Shown here: piece after piece, positions 40,686 to 51,145 of the stretch
Layout of the letters: each line of letters starts with the position of its first letter
Position numbering within the stretch: position 1 is the first letter of the stretch
Assembly (NCBI GenBank): GCA_903828515.1
Contig: CAIKMD010000007.1
Coordinates: forward strand, 434,001-498,000
DNA length: 64,000 nucleotides
DNA from: an uncultured Rhodospirillales bacterium
GTDB lineage: Bacteria; Pseudomonadota; Alphaproteobacteria; ATCC43930; CGMCC-115725
Reading direction: 5' to 3'
The notes under the pieces: model-generated
The model's database searches: none
What the model was told of the DNA's origin: nothing
The model's input: only the letters and a program-made list of their open reading frames with translations
Position numbers and translations under genes: made by a program

Positions 40686-41942
40686 TTACGAGAGCACTTC
40701 GGAGAAGGGGAGGAAGTCGACCATCATGCCGGGCTCGAGCCGGGTGATGGTTTCGCCGATTTCGACCAGCCCGTCCGATTCCACCATCGACGTGAGAATG
40801 CCGGCGCCGTCGCGGGCGAATTTCTCGGCGATCCAGTTGCCGTCGGCGCCACGCACCAGCCGTGCCCGGACGTACTCGGTGCGGTTCAGGCGCTTCTTGT
40901 AGTCGAAGCCGGCGCTGACGCGGAACAGCCGCGGGCCGGAATCGATCGCGCCGGCGAGCAGCAGGAGCAGCGGCCGCGCGAGCAGCATGAACGTCACCAT
41001 CACCGCAACCGGATTGCCGGGCAGGCCGACAAACGGCACGCGTCCGATCTGGCCCATCGCCACCGGCCGCCCCGGCTTGATCGCGAGGCGCCAGAAGTGA
41101 AGTTTGCCGCCGGCTTCGACCGCTGCCTTGACGTGATCTTCCTCGCCGGCCGACACGCCGCCCGAGGTCATCACCAGTTCGTGGCTCTCGGCCGCGCGCG
41201 TTAGCGCCGCGCGAACGGTGTCCGCCTTGTCGGGCAGGATGCCGAGATCTGAGACCACGCAACCGAGGCCCTGGAGCAGGGCCTGCAACGTATAGCGATT
41301 GGCGTCGAAGATAGCGCCCGGCGGCAGTTCGGCGCCGGGTTCGCGCAATTCGTCGCCGGTCGAGAACAGCGCGACGCGCAACCGGCGATAGACCGCGATG
41401 TGGGTGAGGCCGAGCGACGCCGCCAGGCCGACCTCCTGGGCGCGCAAACGTCGCCCCGGCGCGAGGACAGTGGTGCCGGCCTTCACGTCTTCGCCGGCGT
41501 CGCGGCAATTGGCGCCGCGCTCGATCCCCGCCGGGATCGTCACCGCGCCGTTGGCGACCTTGCAATCTTCCTGCATCAGCACGGTATCGGTATCGGCCGG
41601 CAGCAGCGCGCCGGTGAAGACCCGGATCGCGCTGTGCGCCGGCGCGGGGTCGCGCAACGGATGGCCGGCGGCGGCGCGGCCGGCGATCGGCAAAACGGTT
41701 TCGGCGCTGTCGTTCAGATCGGCGAAGCGCACCGCATATCCGTCGACCGCGACATTGTCGGCGGGCGGCACGTCGCGCGTCGCGACCAAAGCCTCGGCGA
41801 GGATCCGGCCGGGTGCATCGGCCAGGGCGACGATCTCGCTCTCGGGCAAAGGTCCGAGTTTCGCCTTGAGCAAGGCCAGCGCGGTTTGCGCCGACATGAG
41901 CTCGCCGCCGAAGGCAAAGCAATCATCGCTGAGCTGAGCCAC
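40686..41942 (-). CDS. moeA: Molybdopterin molybdotransferase
   Basis: A 418-residue MoeA, which inserts molybdate into adenylated molybdopterin. The start region VAQLSDDCFAFGGELMSAQT is typical of alphaproteobacteria. Further landmarks are RDVPPADNVAVDGYAVRFAD, RVFTGALLPADTDTVLMQED, FSTGDELREPGAELPPG, VMTSGGVSAGEEDHVKAAVE, AIKPGRPVAMGQIG and GLPGNPVAVMVTF. Translation starts at GTG 41942, overlapping mobB by 20 bases. MsrP elsewhere in this window is a likely user of the finished cofactor. Confidence 0.95.
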   Translation of the reverse strand: MAQLSDDCFAFGGELMSAQTALALLKAKLGPLPESEIVALADAPGRILAEALVATRDVPPADNVAVDGYAVRFADLNDSAETVLPIAGRAAAGHPLRDPAPAHSAIRVFTGALLPADTDTVLMQEDCKVANGAVTIPAGIERGANCRDAGEDVKAGTTVLAPGRRLRAQEVGLAASLGLTHIAVYRRLRVALFSTGDELREPGAELPPGAIFDANRYTLQALLQGLGCVVSDLGILPDKADTVRAALTRAAESHELVMTSGGVSAGEEDHVKAAVEAGGKLHFWRLAIKPGRPVAMGQIGRVPFVGLPGNPVAVMVTFMLLARPLLLLLAGAIDSGPRLFRVSAGFDYKKRLNRTEYVRARLVRGADGNWIAEKFARDGAGILTSMVESDGLVEIGETITRLEPGMMVDFLPFSEVLS

Positions 41943-42447
41943 GATCCCCCGCTTCGATGCCGCAATGGGCGATGATGAAGGACGCGATCGCGTCGGCGTC
42001 GTCGAGCGGCAGGCACGGCAGCGTCGTGCCGGGCACGGCGGCGTCCGAGGCGATGGCGACGATCTTGTCATCGTCGGGGGCAAGCAGGGGCTTGCCGACC
42101 GCGGCGCGATAGATTTCGAGCTTCGGATGCGACGCGTGCTTGAACCCTTCGACGAGAAGAAGATCGACCGGCGTCATCTGCCTGATCAACGCGTCGAGCG
42201 ACCATTCGGTTTCCGTGCGGAGTTCGTGCATCAGGGCCCAGCGCCGTTCGCTTGCGACCATCACCTCGCGCGCGCCGGCTTCGCGATGCCGGTACGAATC
42301 CTTGCCGGGTTTATCGACGTCGAAGGCGTGATGCGCGTGTTTGATCGTGGAAACCTCGATGCCCCGCCGGATCATGGCGGGCAGAAGCAGGGTCATCAGC
42401 GTGGTTTTGCCGCTGCCGCTCCATCCCGCGAGCCCGAAGACCCGCAT
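41923..42447 (-). CDS. mobB: Molybdopterin-guanine dinucleotide biosynthesis adaptor MobB
   Basis: A 174-residue P-loop GTPase with FGLAGWSGSGKTTLMTLLLP at the N-terminus, then VSTIKHAHHAFDVDKPGKDS, HREAGAREVMVASERRWAL and LLLVEGFKHASHPKLEIYR. MobB assists MobA in making the guanine dinucleotide form of the cofactor. Its presence suggests that the organism makes bis-MGD enzymes; mobA is not in the window. The ATG at 42447 is 5 bases from the pgsA stop, linking cofactor genes to the uvrC-pgsA transcript. Confidence 0.93.
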   Translation of the reverse strand: MRVFGLAGWSGSGKTTLMTLLLPAMIRRGIEVSTIKHAHHAFDVDKPGKDSYRHREAGAREVMVASERRWALMHELRTETEWSLDALIRQMTPVDLLLVEGFKHASHPKLEIYRAAVGKPLLAPDDDKIVAIASDAAVPGTTLPCLPLDDADAIASFIIAHCGIEAGDRGSAQR

Positions 42448-42452
42448 CGTGC

Positions 42453-43067
42453 TCACGTTGCCTGGCTCGGCTTCGTCGTCGGCTTGATCGGGGACGATTG
42501 ACGCTTCGAATCGGCGATGCCGACATGGACGATCCCGGCATGCAGGTATTTGTAGCCGGTGACCAGGGTGAACACGGCGGCGATCCACAACAGGGCCTCG
42601 CCCAAGGCGCGCGTGTGCAAAAATTCGGGGCCCGAATCGCCGACCAACAGGACGCCGATCGCCAGCATCTGAATGAAGGTTTTCCATTTCGCGAGATTGG
42701 TCACGGGGACCTTCACCCGCATGTCGGCGAGATGCTCGCGCAGGCCCGACACCAGAATTTCGCGGCAGAGGATCACCAGGGCGGGCAGCACCGCCCATGC
42801 GCTCAGCCGATTCGACGCGGTCAGCATCAACAGTGTCGCCGAGACGAGCACCTTGTCGGCAATCGGATCGAGCAGGCCGCCGAACTCGGATTGCTGTTGC
42901 CACGCGCGCGCGAGCTTGCCGTCGAGCCAGTCGGTGATGCCGGCCGCGCTGAAAATGGCGCAACCGACCCACGGCCCGAGCGGCATGGGCATGTAGAAGG
43001 TCGCGACGACCAGCGGGATCGCCAGGATGCGCGACAGGGTCAGAAGATTGGGAAGCGTGTTCAGCAT
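42453..43067 (-). CDS. pgsA: CDP-diacylglycerol--glycerol-3-phosphate 3-phosphatidyltransferase
   Basis: A 204-residue membrane enzyme starting the phosphatidylglycerol and cardiolipin branch. The N-terminus LPNLLTLSRILAIPLVVATF is typical. The CDP-alcohol phosphotransferase motif reads DWLDGKLARA, then FGGLLDPIADKVLV, with all metal-binding Asp residues. Four to five hydrophobic segments follow. It lies 18 bases after uvrC, as is common in proteobacteria. With pssA (5933-6745) the window carries both CDP-DAG branch-point enzymes. Confidence 0.95.
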   Translation of the reverse strand: MLNTLPNLLTLSRILAIPLVVATFYMPMPLGPWVGCAIFSAAGITDWLDGKLARAWQQQSEFGGLLDPIADKVLVSATLLMLTASNRLSAWAVLPALVILCREILVSGLREHLADMRVKVPVTNLAKWKTFIQMLAIGVLLVGDSGPEFLHTRALGEALLWIAAVFTLVTGYKYLHAGIVHVGIADSKRQSSPIKPTTKPSQAT

Positions 43068-43085
43068 GGTGGCTTGCCCGGCAGT

Positions 43086-45011
43086 TTAGCCTTGGGCATG
43101 GAAATGGTCATAAACCTTTTTTGCGACGGTTTTACTGATTCCTTCGACGCGTTCGAGATCGGTCAATCCGGCCGCGGCGACCCCGCGCGCCGAGCCGAAA
43201 TGATGCAGGAGCGCGCGTTTGCGCTTGGCGCCGATGCCGACGATCTCGTCGAGCGGCGAGCCGGTGATCGCCTTGGCGCGCTTGGCGCGGTGGGCGCCGA
43301 TGGCAAAGCGATGGGCCTCGTCGCGCAGGCGCTGCAGGTAGTAGAGCACCGGATCCTTGGCATCGAGGCTCAGGGGTTCGGCGCCCTCGCGGAAAAACCG
43401 CTCGCGCCCGGCGTTGCGATCGGGCCCCTTGGCGACGCCGACCACCGGCAGGTCGTCGATGCCGAGATCGCCCAACACCTGCAACGTCGCGGTGAGTTGG
43501 CCTTGCCCACCGTCGATCAGGACGAGGTCGGGCCAGGTACCCTGGCTGCGTTCGGGGTCTTCTTTCAACGCGCGCGCGAAACGTCGGGTCAGCACCTCGC
43601 GCATCATCGCGAAATCGTCGCCTGGCGTGGTGTTCGGGTCCTTGATGGTGAACTTGCGATAGGCCGCCTTGATGAAACCCTGCGGCCCCGCGACGATCAT
43701 GCCGCCGACCGCATGCGTGCCCTGGATATGGCTGTTGTCGTAGACCTCGATGCGTTGCGGCGGTGCGTCGAGATCGAAGAGATCGGCGACGCCCTGCAGC
43801 AGCTTTTCCTGCGCGGCACCCTCCGCCATCCGCCGCGCCAATGCCTCGCGGGCGTTGATCAGGGCGTGATCGACGAGGTTCTTCTTGTCGCCGCGCTGCG
43901 GCGCCGCGATCTCGACTTTGCGCTCGGCCGCGGTCGAGAGCGCCTCGGCGAGCAGGCCGGACTCAGCCGGGATTTCGTTGACCAGCACCAGCGGCGGCGC
44001 CGGCCGGTTGGCATAGAACTGGCCGATGAAGGCCGCGACGATCTCGGCGAGGCTCAGCTCCTGCGCATGGCTGGGGAAATAGGCGCGATTGCCCCAGTTC
44101 TGTCCGCCGCGGAAAAAGAACACCTGGACCGAGCATTGCCCGCCGGCGAGATGCGCCGCGATCACGTCGGCGTCGCCGAGGCCGGTGACGTTGATGTCCT
44201 GGCGGCCCTGCACCAGCGTCAGCGCGCGGATGCGGTCGCGCAGCACGGCGGCGCCTTCATAGTCGCGTTTGTCGGCGCGCTCGGTCATTTCGGTGGCGAG
44301 ACGCTGCTGGACGTCCTGGGTGCGCCCCTTGAGGAAGGCATGCGCGTCGCCGACCAGCCGGTCATAACCTTCCTTGTCGATGCGGCCGACGCAGGGCGCG
44401 CTGCACCGCTTGATCTGATAGAGCAGGCACGGCCGCGTGCGGCCCGAGAAAATGCTGTCGGAGCAGGAGCGCAGGAGAAACGCGCGTTGCAGCGCGATCA
44501 GGGTGCGGTTCACTGCCCCCGCGTTCGCAAACGGCCCGAAGAAATCGCCGCTGTCGCCGGTGGCGCCGCGATGCTTGGTCAGTTGCGCGAAGTCGCCGTC
44601 GCCGGTGAGATGGATATAGGGGAAGGATTTGTCGTCGCGGAGGAGGACGTTGTAGCGCGGCATGAAGCGCTTGATCAGATTGCACTCGAGGAGGAGCGCC
44701 TCGACCTCGGTGTGGGTGATCACCACTTCCATGCTGCGCGTTTCGGCGATCATCCGCTTCAGCCGGTTCGGCAGGTTGAGCGGGTGGGTGTAATTGGCGA
44801 CGCGGTTCTTGAGGCTGTTCGCCTTGCCGACATAGATCGGCTCGCCCTTGGCGTTGAGCATGCGATAGACGCCCGGCGAGGCCGGCAGGTTGCGCAGCAC
44901 GTTGCGGATCACCGCGACGCCCTGGCCGATCTGGCTGGTCGCCGGGGCGAAATTCTCGTCGAGTGTGTCCTCGGTCTCGGCCGGCGCGTCGTTTTCAGGG
45001 TCGTCGATCAT
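43086..45011 (-). CDS. uvrC: Excinuclease ABC subunit C
   Basis: A 641-residue UvrC, which makes both incisions in nucleotide excision repair. After a 40-residue acidic leader, the GIY-YIG domain (SPGVYRMLNAKGEPIYVGKA) provides the 3' cut. A UVR motif near residue 215 (ADKRDYEGAAVLRDRIRAL) binds UvrB. The RNase H-like domain (IEVYDNSHIQGTHAVGGMIV, VLIDGGQGQL) makes the 5' cut, and a helix-hairpin-helix pair ends the protein (LTDLERVEGISKTVAKKVYD). uvrB is encoded 1.1 kb upstream on the same strand. Confidence 0.96.
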   Translation of the reverse strand: MIDDPENDAPAETEDTLDENFAPATSQIGQGVAVIRNVLRNLPASPGVYRMLNAKGEPIYVGKANSLKNRVANYTHPLNLPNRLKRMIAETRSMEVVITHTEVEALLLECNLIKRFMPRYNVLLRDDKSFPYIHLTGDGDFAQLTKHRGATGDSGDFFGPFANAGAVNRTLIALQRAFLLRSCSDSIFSGRTRPCLLYQIKRCSAPCVGRIDKEGYDRLVGDAHAFLKGRTQDVQQRLATEMTERADKRDYEGAAVLRDRIRALTLVQGRQDINVTGLGDADVIAAHLAGGQCSVQVFFFRGGQNWGNRAYFPSHAQELSLAEIVAAFIGQFYANRPAPPLVLVNEIPAESGLLAEALSTAAERKVEIAAPQRGDKKNLVDHALINAREALARRMAEGAAQEKLLQGVADLFDLDAPPQRIEVYDNSHIQGTHAVGGMIVAGPQGFIKAAYRKFTIKDPNTTPGDDFAMMREVLTRRFARALKEDPERSQGTWPDLVLIDGGQGQLTATLQVLGDLGIDDLPVVGVAKGPDRNAGRERFFREGAEPLSLDAKDPVLYYLQRLRDEAHRFAIGAHRAKRAKAITGSPLDEIVGIGAKRKRALLHHFGSARGVAAAGLTDLERVEGISKTVAKKVYDHFHAQG

Positions 45012-45407
45012 CGCGTCTTCACTTGATCCGGGCAGATGCCGACGTCAATCCTCGCGCCGCCCCGGCGGGCGATCGGGCGGTCCGCCATGATATCCACGGA
45101 CGCTGTGGGGAAGTGTGTAGACAACCGCTCCCCGCGCTCAACGATACCGCACGAAACGGGGGGTTTGCCGTGTTTGCATAAAATTCGAGCAGTCAGTTTA
45201 TCCTATTGAAATGTATAAATGTTTTTCGTGATGATTGTAAATTCTTGGTAACACTTGTTAAGTTCTCGCGGATTTATAGGGGTTTTCGCGCGCCGGTCGC
45301 GGCATGTGAACAACTTCCAACGCCGACCCTTCTGCCACGAATAAGACAGAATCTCCCGCGAGTCCTGACGCTTAGGCGATTTTGCTCGGGTCGCCTGTGC
45401 AAGTGCC
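45012..45407. other. 396-bp intergenic region with AT-rich core
   Basis: This is the only gap above 300 bases. The stretch 45165-45285 is strikingly AT-rich against the local background and contains the candidate uvrC promoter. Sequences near TATCCACGG (45091) and TTATCCTAT (45199) loosely resemble DnaA boxes. The open frames crossing it look non-coding. I find no tRNA and no strong hairpin. Confidence 0.6.
45212..45241 (-). promoter_or_regulatory. Candidate uvrC promoter
   Basis: On the minus strand TTTACA (45241-45236) and TATACA (45217-45212) are 18 bases apart in the AT-rich core. The predicted leader before uvrC is about 195 bases. Confidence 0.35.
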
Positions 45408-46163
45408 CTATTCGGCGTGGGGGCCGGCGCCCGGCTGGGCCCATCCGAGATGCTGGCCGCCATCGAGCGCGATCATCTGTCCGGTCATCGCGCCGGCCGA
45501 CACGATGAAGCACACGGCAGCGGCGATTTCCTCCGGCGTGGCGCCGCGGTGCAACGGTACGCTTTCGCTCTGACGGCGGAACTGCTCCGCGCTCTGGCGC
45601 GGGCTCGGCAAGGTCGGGCCGGGTCCGATCGCATTGACCCGGATGCGCGGCGCGAGCGCCATCGCCATCGTCTGGGTCAGCGTCCACAGCCCCGCTTTCG
45701 ACAGCGTGTAGGAAACGAAATGCGGCGTCAGGTTCCACACCCGCTCGTCGAGCAGGTTGACGATCGCGCCGGATTGCGTTGCCGGCAGCGCGCGCGCGAA
45801 TTCCTGCATCAGCACGAAAGGCGCGCGCAGATTGGTCTCGATATGCGCGTCCCAGCTTTCGCGTGTAACGGTGAGTGCTTCGTCGCGCTCGAACACCGAT
45901 GCGTTGTTGACGAGACAGGTGACCGGCCCGAGCGCCTTCGTCGCCGCCGGTATCAGCGCGACGGTTTCTGATTCATTGGCGAGATCGCCGGATAGCGCGA
46001 CGGCGCGCCGTCCCTTGGCGATGATCGCGGCGACCACCGCGTCGGCGTCGTCGCGCGCGCCGCGATAATGAACCGCGATGTCATAACCCGCATCGGCGAG
46101 CGCCAGCGCGATGGCGCGCCCGATCCGTTTGCCCGCGCCGGTGACGAGCGCCGCGCCGCTCAC
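45408..46163 (-). CDS. Short-chain dehydrogenase resembling pteridine reductase/FolM
   Basis: A 251-residue SDR. The cofactor loop [19 protein letters not shown] and [14 protein letters not shown] suggest NADPH binding. [13 protein letters not shown] is the structural NNAG-type motif. The active site lacks the usual Ser: the segment is [20 protein letters not shown], with Asp 13 residues before the catalytic Tyr, the same spacing as in pteridine reductases. GPGPTLPSP follows. A role in reducing dihydromonapterin or dihydrofolate is therefore likely, but unproven. Translation starts at GTG, overlapping the uvrB stop as GTGA. Confidence 0.82.
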   Translation of the reverse strand: MSGAALVTGAGKRIGRAIALALADAGYDIAVHYRGARDDADAVVAAIIAKGRRAVALSGDLANESETVALIPAATKALGPVTCLVNNASVFERDEALTVTRESWDAHIETNLRAPFVLMQEFARALPATQSGAIVNLLDERVWNLTPHFVSYTLSKAGLWTLTQTMAMALAPRIRVNAIGPGPTLPSPRQSAEQFRRQSESVPLHRGATPEEIAAAVCFIVSAGAMTGQMIALDGGQHLGWAQPGAGPHAE

Positions 46164-48313
46164 CCGCGCCGCCGCTCGAAGCGCTGACGCGCTTTTTTCT
46201 TGGCGATTTCCTTGCCGGAACTGCCGGCCCGGCCGCCGATCGAACGGCCGCGCGGCGTGGCTTTGCTATCGGCGGTCAACGCGCCGCCCAGGCCGAGATC
46301 CATCTCTTCCAGCCGCTTGATCTCGTCGCGCAGGCGCGCGGCTTCCTCGAATTCGAGGTCCGACGCGGCCTGATGCATCTGCTTTTCGAGATCGGCGATT
46401 ACGGCCTTCAAATTCGAGCCCTGATAATGCGCTGCCGCGCTTTCGCCCAGGCCGACGGTGACGTGATCCTGTTCGTAGACGCTGTCGAGAATGTCCGAAA
46501 TGCCGCGCTTGATGCTTTCCGGCGTGATGTCGTGCGCGATGTTATAGGCGAGCTGTTTCTCGCGCCGGCGGCCGGTTTCTTCCAATGCCTGGCGCATGCT
46601 CTCGGTGATGCTGTCGGCATAGAGGATCGCGCGGCCGTCGAGATTGCGCGCGGCGCGGCCGATCGTCTGGATCAGGGACGTCCTCGAACGCAGATAACCT
46701 TCCTTATCGGCATCGAGAATGGCGACCAGCGCGCATTCCGGAATGTCGAGGCCCTCGCGCAGCAGGTTGATGCCGACCAGGATATCGAACACGCCCAGAC
46801 GTAAGTCGCGAATGATCTCGATCCGCTCCAGTGTGTCGACGTCGGAATGCATGTAGCGCACGCGCAGTCCGTTCTCGTGGAAATACTCGGTCAGCGCCTC
46901 GGCCATTTTCTTGGTCAGGGTGGTGACCAGCACGCGCTGGCCGTTCTTGGCAACATCGCGGCATTCGGCCATGAGGTCATCGACCTGGTTCTCGACCGGG
47001 CGGATGATCGGAATCGGATCGACCAGGCCCGTCGGGCGCACCACCTGTTCGACGAACACGCCGCCGGTCTTTTCCATCTCCCATTTCCCGGGCGTCGCCG
47101 AGACATAGGTGGTCTGGCCGCGCATCGTCTCCCATTCCTCGAACTTCAGAGGCCGGTTATCGATGCAGGAAGGCAGGCGGAATCCGTATTCCGACAGCGT
47201 GTGTTTGCGCGAGAAGTCGCCCTTGTACATGCCGCCGAGCTGGCCGACCGTGACATGGCTTTCGTCGACGAAGACCAGCACGTCCTTCGGCAGATATTCG
47301 AACAGGGTCGGCGGCGGCTGGCCGGGCGCGCGGCCGGTCAGGTAGCGGGAATAGTTTTCGATCCCGGCGCAGGCGCCGGTCGCCGCCATCATCTCGATGT
47401 CGAAAGTGGTGCGCTGTTCCAGCCGCTCGGCCTCGAGCAGCTTGCCGGTGGCGCGGAATACTTCGAGGCGATCCTTCAGGTCGATTTTGATCTGCTCGAC
47501 CGCCTGGTGCAGGGTCGGTTTAGGGGTGACGTAGTGGCTGTTCGGATAGATGCTGACCTCGTCGAGGGCGGTGATCTTCTCGCCGGTCAGGGGATCGAAT
47601 TCGTGGATCGCCTCGATCTCGTCGCCGAAGAGCGACAGCCGCCAGGCGCGATCTTCGTAATGGGCGGGGAAAATCTCGACCGTGTCGCCGCGCGCGCGGA
47701 ACGTTCCGCGCAGGAAATTCATGTCGTTGCGCTTGTATTGCAGTTCGACGAGGCGGGCCAGCAGTTCGGTGCGGTTGATCTTTGTGCCCGTCTCGATGGT
47801 GACCACCATCTCGGAATAGGTCTCCATCGAACCGATGCCGTAAATGCAGGATACCGAGGCGACGATGATGGTGTCGCGCCGCTCGAGGATCGCGCGGGTC
47901 GCCGAATGGCGCATGCGGTCGATCTGCTCGTTGATCGAGGATTCCTTCTCGATGAACGTGTCGGTTCGCGCGACATAGGCTTCGGGCTGGTAGTAATCGT
48001 AATACGAGACGAAATACTCGACCGCGTTCTCGGGGAAGAAACTCTTCATCTCGCCGTAGAGCTGCGCCGCCAGCGTCTTGTTGGGGGCGAGGATGATCGC
48101 CGGGCGCTGCGTCTGCTCGATGATATGCGCCATGGTGAAGGTCTTGCCCGAGCCGGTGACCCCCAAAAGAACCTGGTCGCGCTCGTTGGCCTTCACCCCC
48201 TCGACGAGGGCGGCGATCGCCTCCGGCTGGTCGCCGGCAGGCTGGAACTCGGAATGGATGATGAATCGCCGCCCCTGATCGGCGAGCGGCTTCTCGGCAG
48301 TCAAAATCGGCAT
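46160..48313 (-). CDS. uvrB: Excinuclease ABC subunit B
   Basis: A 717-residue helicase-fold protein that verifies DNA lesions and recruits UvrC. Walker A is GVTGSGKT (residues 51-58). The beta-hairpin region is [14 protein letters not shown], and Walker B/DEAD-like is [20 protein letters not shown]. Helicase motifs V-VI ([28 protein letters not shown]) are intact. The C-terminal UVR domain ([20 protein letters not shown]) is followed by a basic tail rich in Lys and Arg. It heads the minus-strand run with the SDR gene and is divergent from the aminotransferase gene. Confidence 0.97.
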   Translation of the reverse strand: MPILTAEKPLADQGRRFIIHSEFQPAGDQPEAIAALVEGVKANERDQVLLGVTGSGKTFTMAHIIEQTQRPAIILAPNKTLAAQLYGEMKSFFPENAVEYFVSYYDYYQPEAYVARTDTFIEKESSINEQIDRMRHSATRAILERRDTIIVASVSCIYGIGSMETYSEMVVTIETGTKINRTELLARLVELQYKRNDMNFLRGTFRARGDTVEIFPAHYEDRAWRLSLFGDEIEAIHEFDPLTGEKITALDEVSIYPNSHYVTPKPTLHQAVEQIKIDLKDRLEVFRATGKLLEAERLEQRTTFDIEMMAATGACAGIENYSRYLTGRAPGQPPPTLFEYLPKDVLVFVDESHVTVGQLGGMYKGDFSRKHTLSEYGFRLPSCIDNRPLKFEEWETMRGQTTYVSATPGKWEMEKTGGVFVEQVVRPTGLVDPIPIIRPVENQVDDLMAECRDVAKNGQRVLVTTLTKKMAEALTEYFHENGLRVRYMHSDVDTLERIEIIRDLRLGVFDILVGINLLREGLDIPECALVAILDADKEGYLRSRTSLIQTIGRAARNLDGRAILYADSITESMRQALEETGRRREKQLAYNIAHDITPESIKRGISDILDSVYEQDHVTVGLGESAAAHYQGSNLKAVIADLEKQMHQAASDLEFEEAARLRDEIKRLEEMDLGLGGALTADSKATPRGRSIGGRAGSSGKEIAKKKARQRFERRRG

Positions 48314-48322
48314 GGGACTTAA

Positions 48323-49639
<1,317 letters not shown>

Positions 49640-49664
49640 ACGGCGCGGCAGGGGAGGGTTTGCC

Positions 49665-50258
49665 ATGCTGCCGAAGGACATCGATCCCGAATCGCGCTGC
49701 CGCCTGCCGATGGCGAAGCGCGAAGACATGGACCCCGAGGGCCAGGCGGTCTACGACCAGGTCGTCACCCCGACCGGCATCAACATTCGCGGGCTGAAAG
49801 GCCCCGGCGGCATTGGGCTTCATTCGCCGCGCCTTGCCAAGGTGTCGCGGCCGGTGAACCGCTACCTGCGCGCGGAGGCGGGATTGCCGCCGAAGGTGCG
49901 CGAGGTCGCGATCCTCGCGACGGCGCGCCAATGCGACAGCCAGTTCGAGTGGGCCGCGCACGAGCCCGAGGCGCTGAAGGAAGGCGTGCCGATGTCGGTG
50001 ATCGACATCATCAAGCACCGCAAGAGCACGGCGGGCTTGGCCGAGCCCGACGCATTCCTGATCGACCTCGCCCGCGAGGGGTTCGGCGCGCACAAAGTGG
50101 CGTCCGAAACCTTCGCGCGCGGGCTGAAACTCTTCGGCGCTAGGCAGTTGCTCGACATCGTCGTGCTGATGGGGAACTACGCCGCCACCGCCATGCTGCT
50201 CGCGACCTTCGACATGCAGCTCGACGAGGGCCAGCCCCCGTTGCTGCCGGTGCCGTGA
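49665..50258 (+). CDS. Carboxymuconolactone decarboxylase-like protein
   Basis: A 197-residue helical protein of the CMD/AhpD-like superfamily. The core is LPPKVREVAILATARQCDSQ, then FEWAAHEPEALKEGVPMSVI. Only one Cys is present in the active region, where AhpD proteins have a CxxC pair, so a peroxidase reductase role is unlikely; a decarboxylase-like or other role remains open. A strong GGGGAGGG precedes the ATG. It ends one base before the convergent dienelactone hydrolase gene. Confidence 0.8.
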   Translation: MLPKDIDPESRCRLPMAKREDMDPEGQAVYDQVVTPTGINIRGLKGPGGIGLHSPRLAKVSRPVNRYLRAEAGLPPKVREVAILATARQCDSQFEWAAHEPEALKEGVPMSVIDIIKHRKSTAGLAEPDAFLIDLAREGFGAHKVASETFARGLKLFGARQLLDIVVLMGNYAATAMLLATFDMQLDEGQPPLLPVP

Positions 50259-50259
50259 A

Positions 50260-50985
50260 CTAGACGATCTCGGCGAAGAACTCGCGCATCATCGCGTAGG
50301 ATTTCTTGCACAGTTTCTCGTCGTAGCGCGTCGGTCCGGCATGGACGGTCGGATCGCAGAACGAATGCACCGCGCCGCCGAACATCATCACCTGCCAGTC
50401 GATCTTGGCGTCGCTCAGTTCGGTTTCGAGCGCGTCCATCTGCGGCTTCGGGGTGACCGGATCGGCCGAGCCGTGAATGGCAAGGACGCGACCCTTGATG
50501 TCGCATTTCGTGCCCGGCTCGATCGGGTTGGGCGCGGTGACGTGAAACACCACGACGCCTTTGAAGTCGGAACCGGCGCGCGCCTGTTCCAATACGTAGC
50601 CGCCGCCGATGCAGTAGCCGACGGCGACGGTCTTCGATGCATCGATGATGCCGAGCTTTTGCGCTTCGGCGCGCAGGGCTTCGAGCGCCTTGCCGCCGCA
50701 GGCATTGATGAAGGCGAAATTGTTGCGCACCGAGCGCGACGACTTCATCAAATCTTCCTGGGTCTTTTCCTTCTCGCCGTAGCCGAGGCCGAACATGTCG
50801 GCCATCAGGACGACGTAGTCCTTGCCGGCGATCAGGCGGGCTTGCGCGATGGTGTCGCCGCAGACGCCTTTCCAATCCGGTTGCATGAACAGGACCGGGC
50901 GCTTGCCTGACACGCTCTCGTCATAAACGATGGCGCCTTCGAATTTCTTGCCGTCGACCTCGTAGGGAACTTTCTTCTCGATCAT
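50260..50985 (-). CDS. Dienelactone hydrolase family protein (2)
   Basis: A 241-residue alpha/beta hydrolase. The nucleophile Cys is in VAVGYCIGGGYVLEQA, the Asp is probably in IHGSADPVTPKPQM, and the His is in FGGAVHSFCDPTVHAG. The N-terminal part (RPVLFMQPDWKGVCGDTIAQ) and the insertion around YGEKEKTQEDLM follow the subgroup that lacks a signal peptide. The ATG at 50985 has GGGAGG just upstream; a longer frame adds a 7-residue leader. It is distinct from the DLH at 23713-24384. Confidence 0.87.
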   Translation of the reverse strand: MIEKKVPYEVDGKKFEGAIVYDESVSGKRPVLFMQPDWKGVCGDTIAQARLIAGKDYVVLMADMFGLGYGEKEKTQEDLMKSSRSVRNNFAFINACGGKALEALRAEAQKLGIIDASKTVAVGYCIGGGYVLEQARAGSDFKGVVVFHVTAPNPIEPGTKCDIKGRVLAIHGSADPVTPKPQMDALETELSDAKIDWQVMMFGGAVHSFCDPTVHAGPTRYDEKLCKKSYAMMREFFAEIV

Positions 50986-51145
50986 CGCATCCTCCCTGGA
51001 TTGCATTGCGGTGCATCATAGCGGGCGGCTCGCAATCGAGAAGCCCGGCCGTGATCGTTCGGTCGAATCCCCCTTGCCAAGCGCGCCGGACGGCGCGACC
51101 ATCTTTCCACAATGCGGTGGTAAACCGCCGCGAAGGAGGGCGTGC

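Noticed and set aside
42498-45026. 842-codon plus-strand open frame
   Set aside because: It is antisense to pgsA and uvrC, both unmistakable, and has no recognisable domain or ribosome site.
45012-45407. Possible replication origin (loose DnaA-box-like words in an AT-rich gap)
   Set aside because: The matches to TTATCCACA are poor and few, and none of the genes usually found at alphaproteobacterial origins is adjacent.
45203-45463. 86-codon minus-strand frame in the AT-rich gap
   Set aside because: Its first part overlaps the SDR 3' end out of frame, it has no ribosome site, and its composition changes abruptly across the gap.
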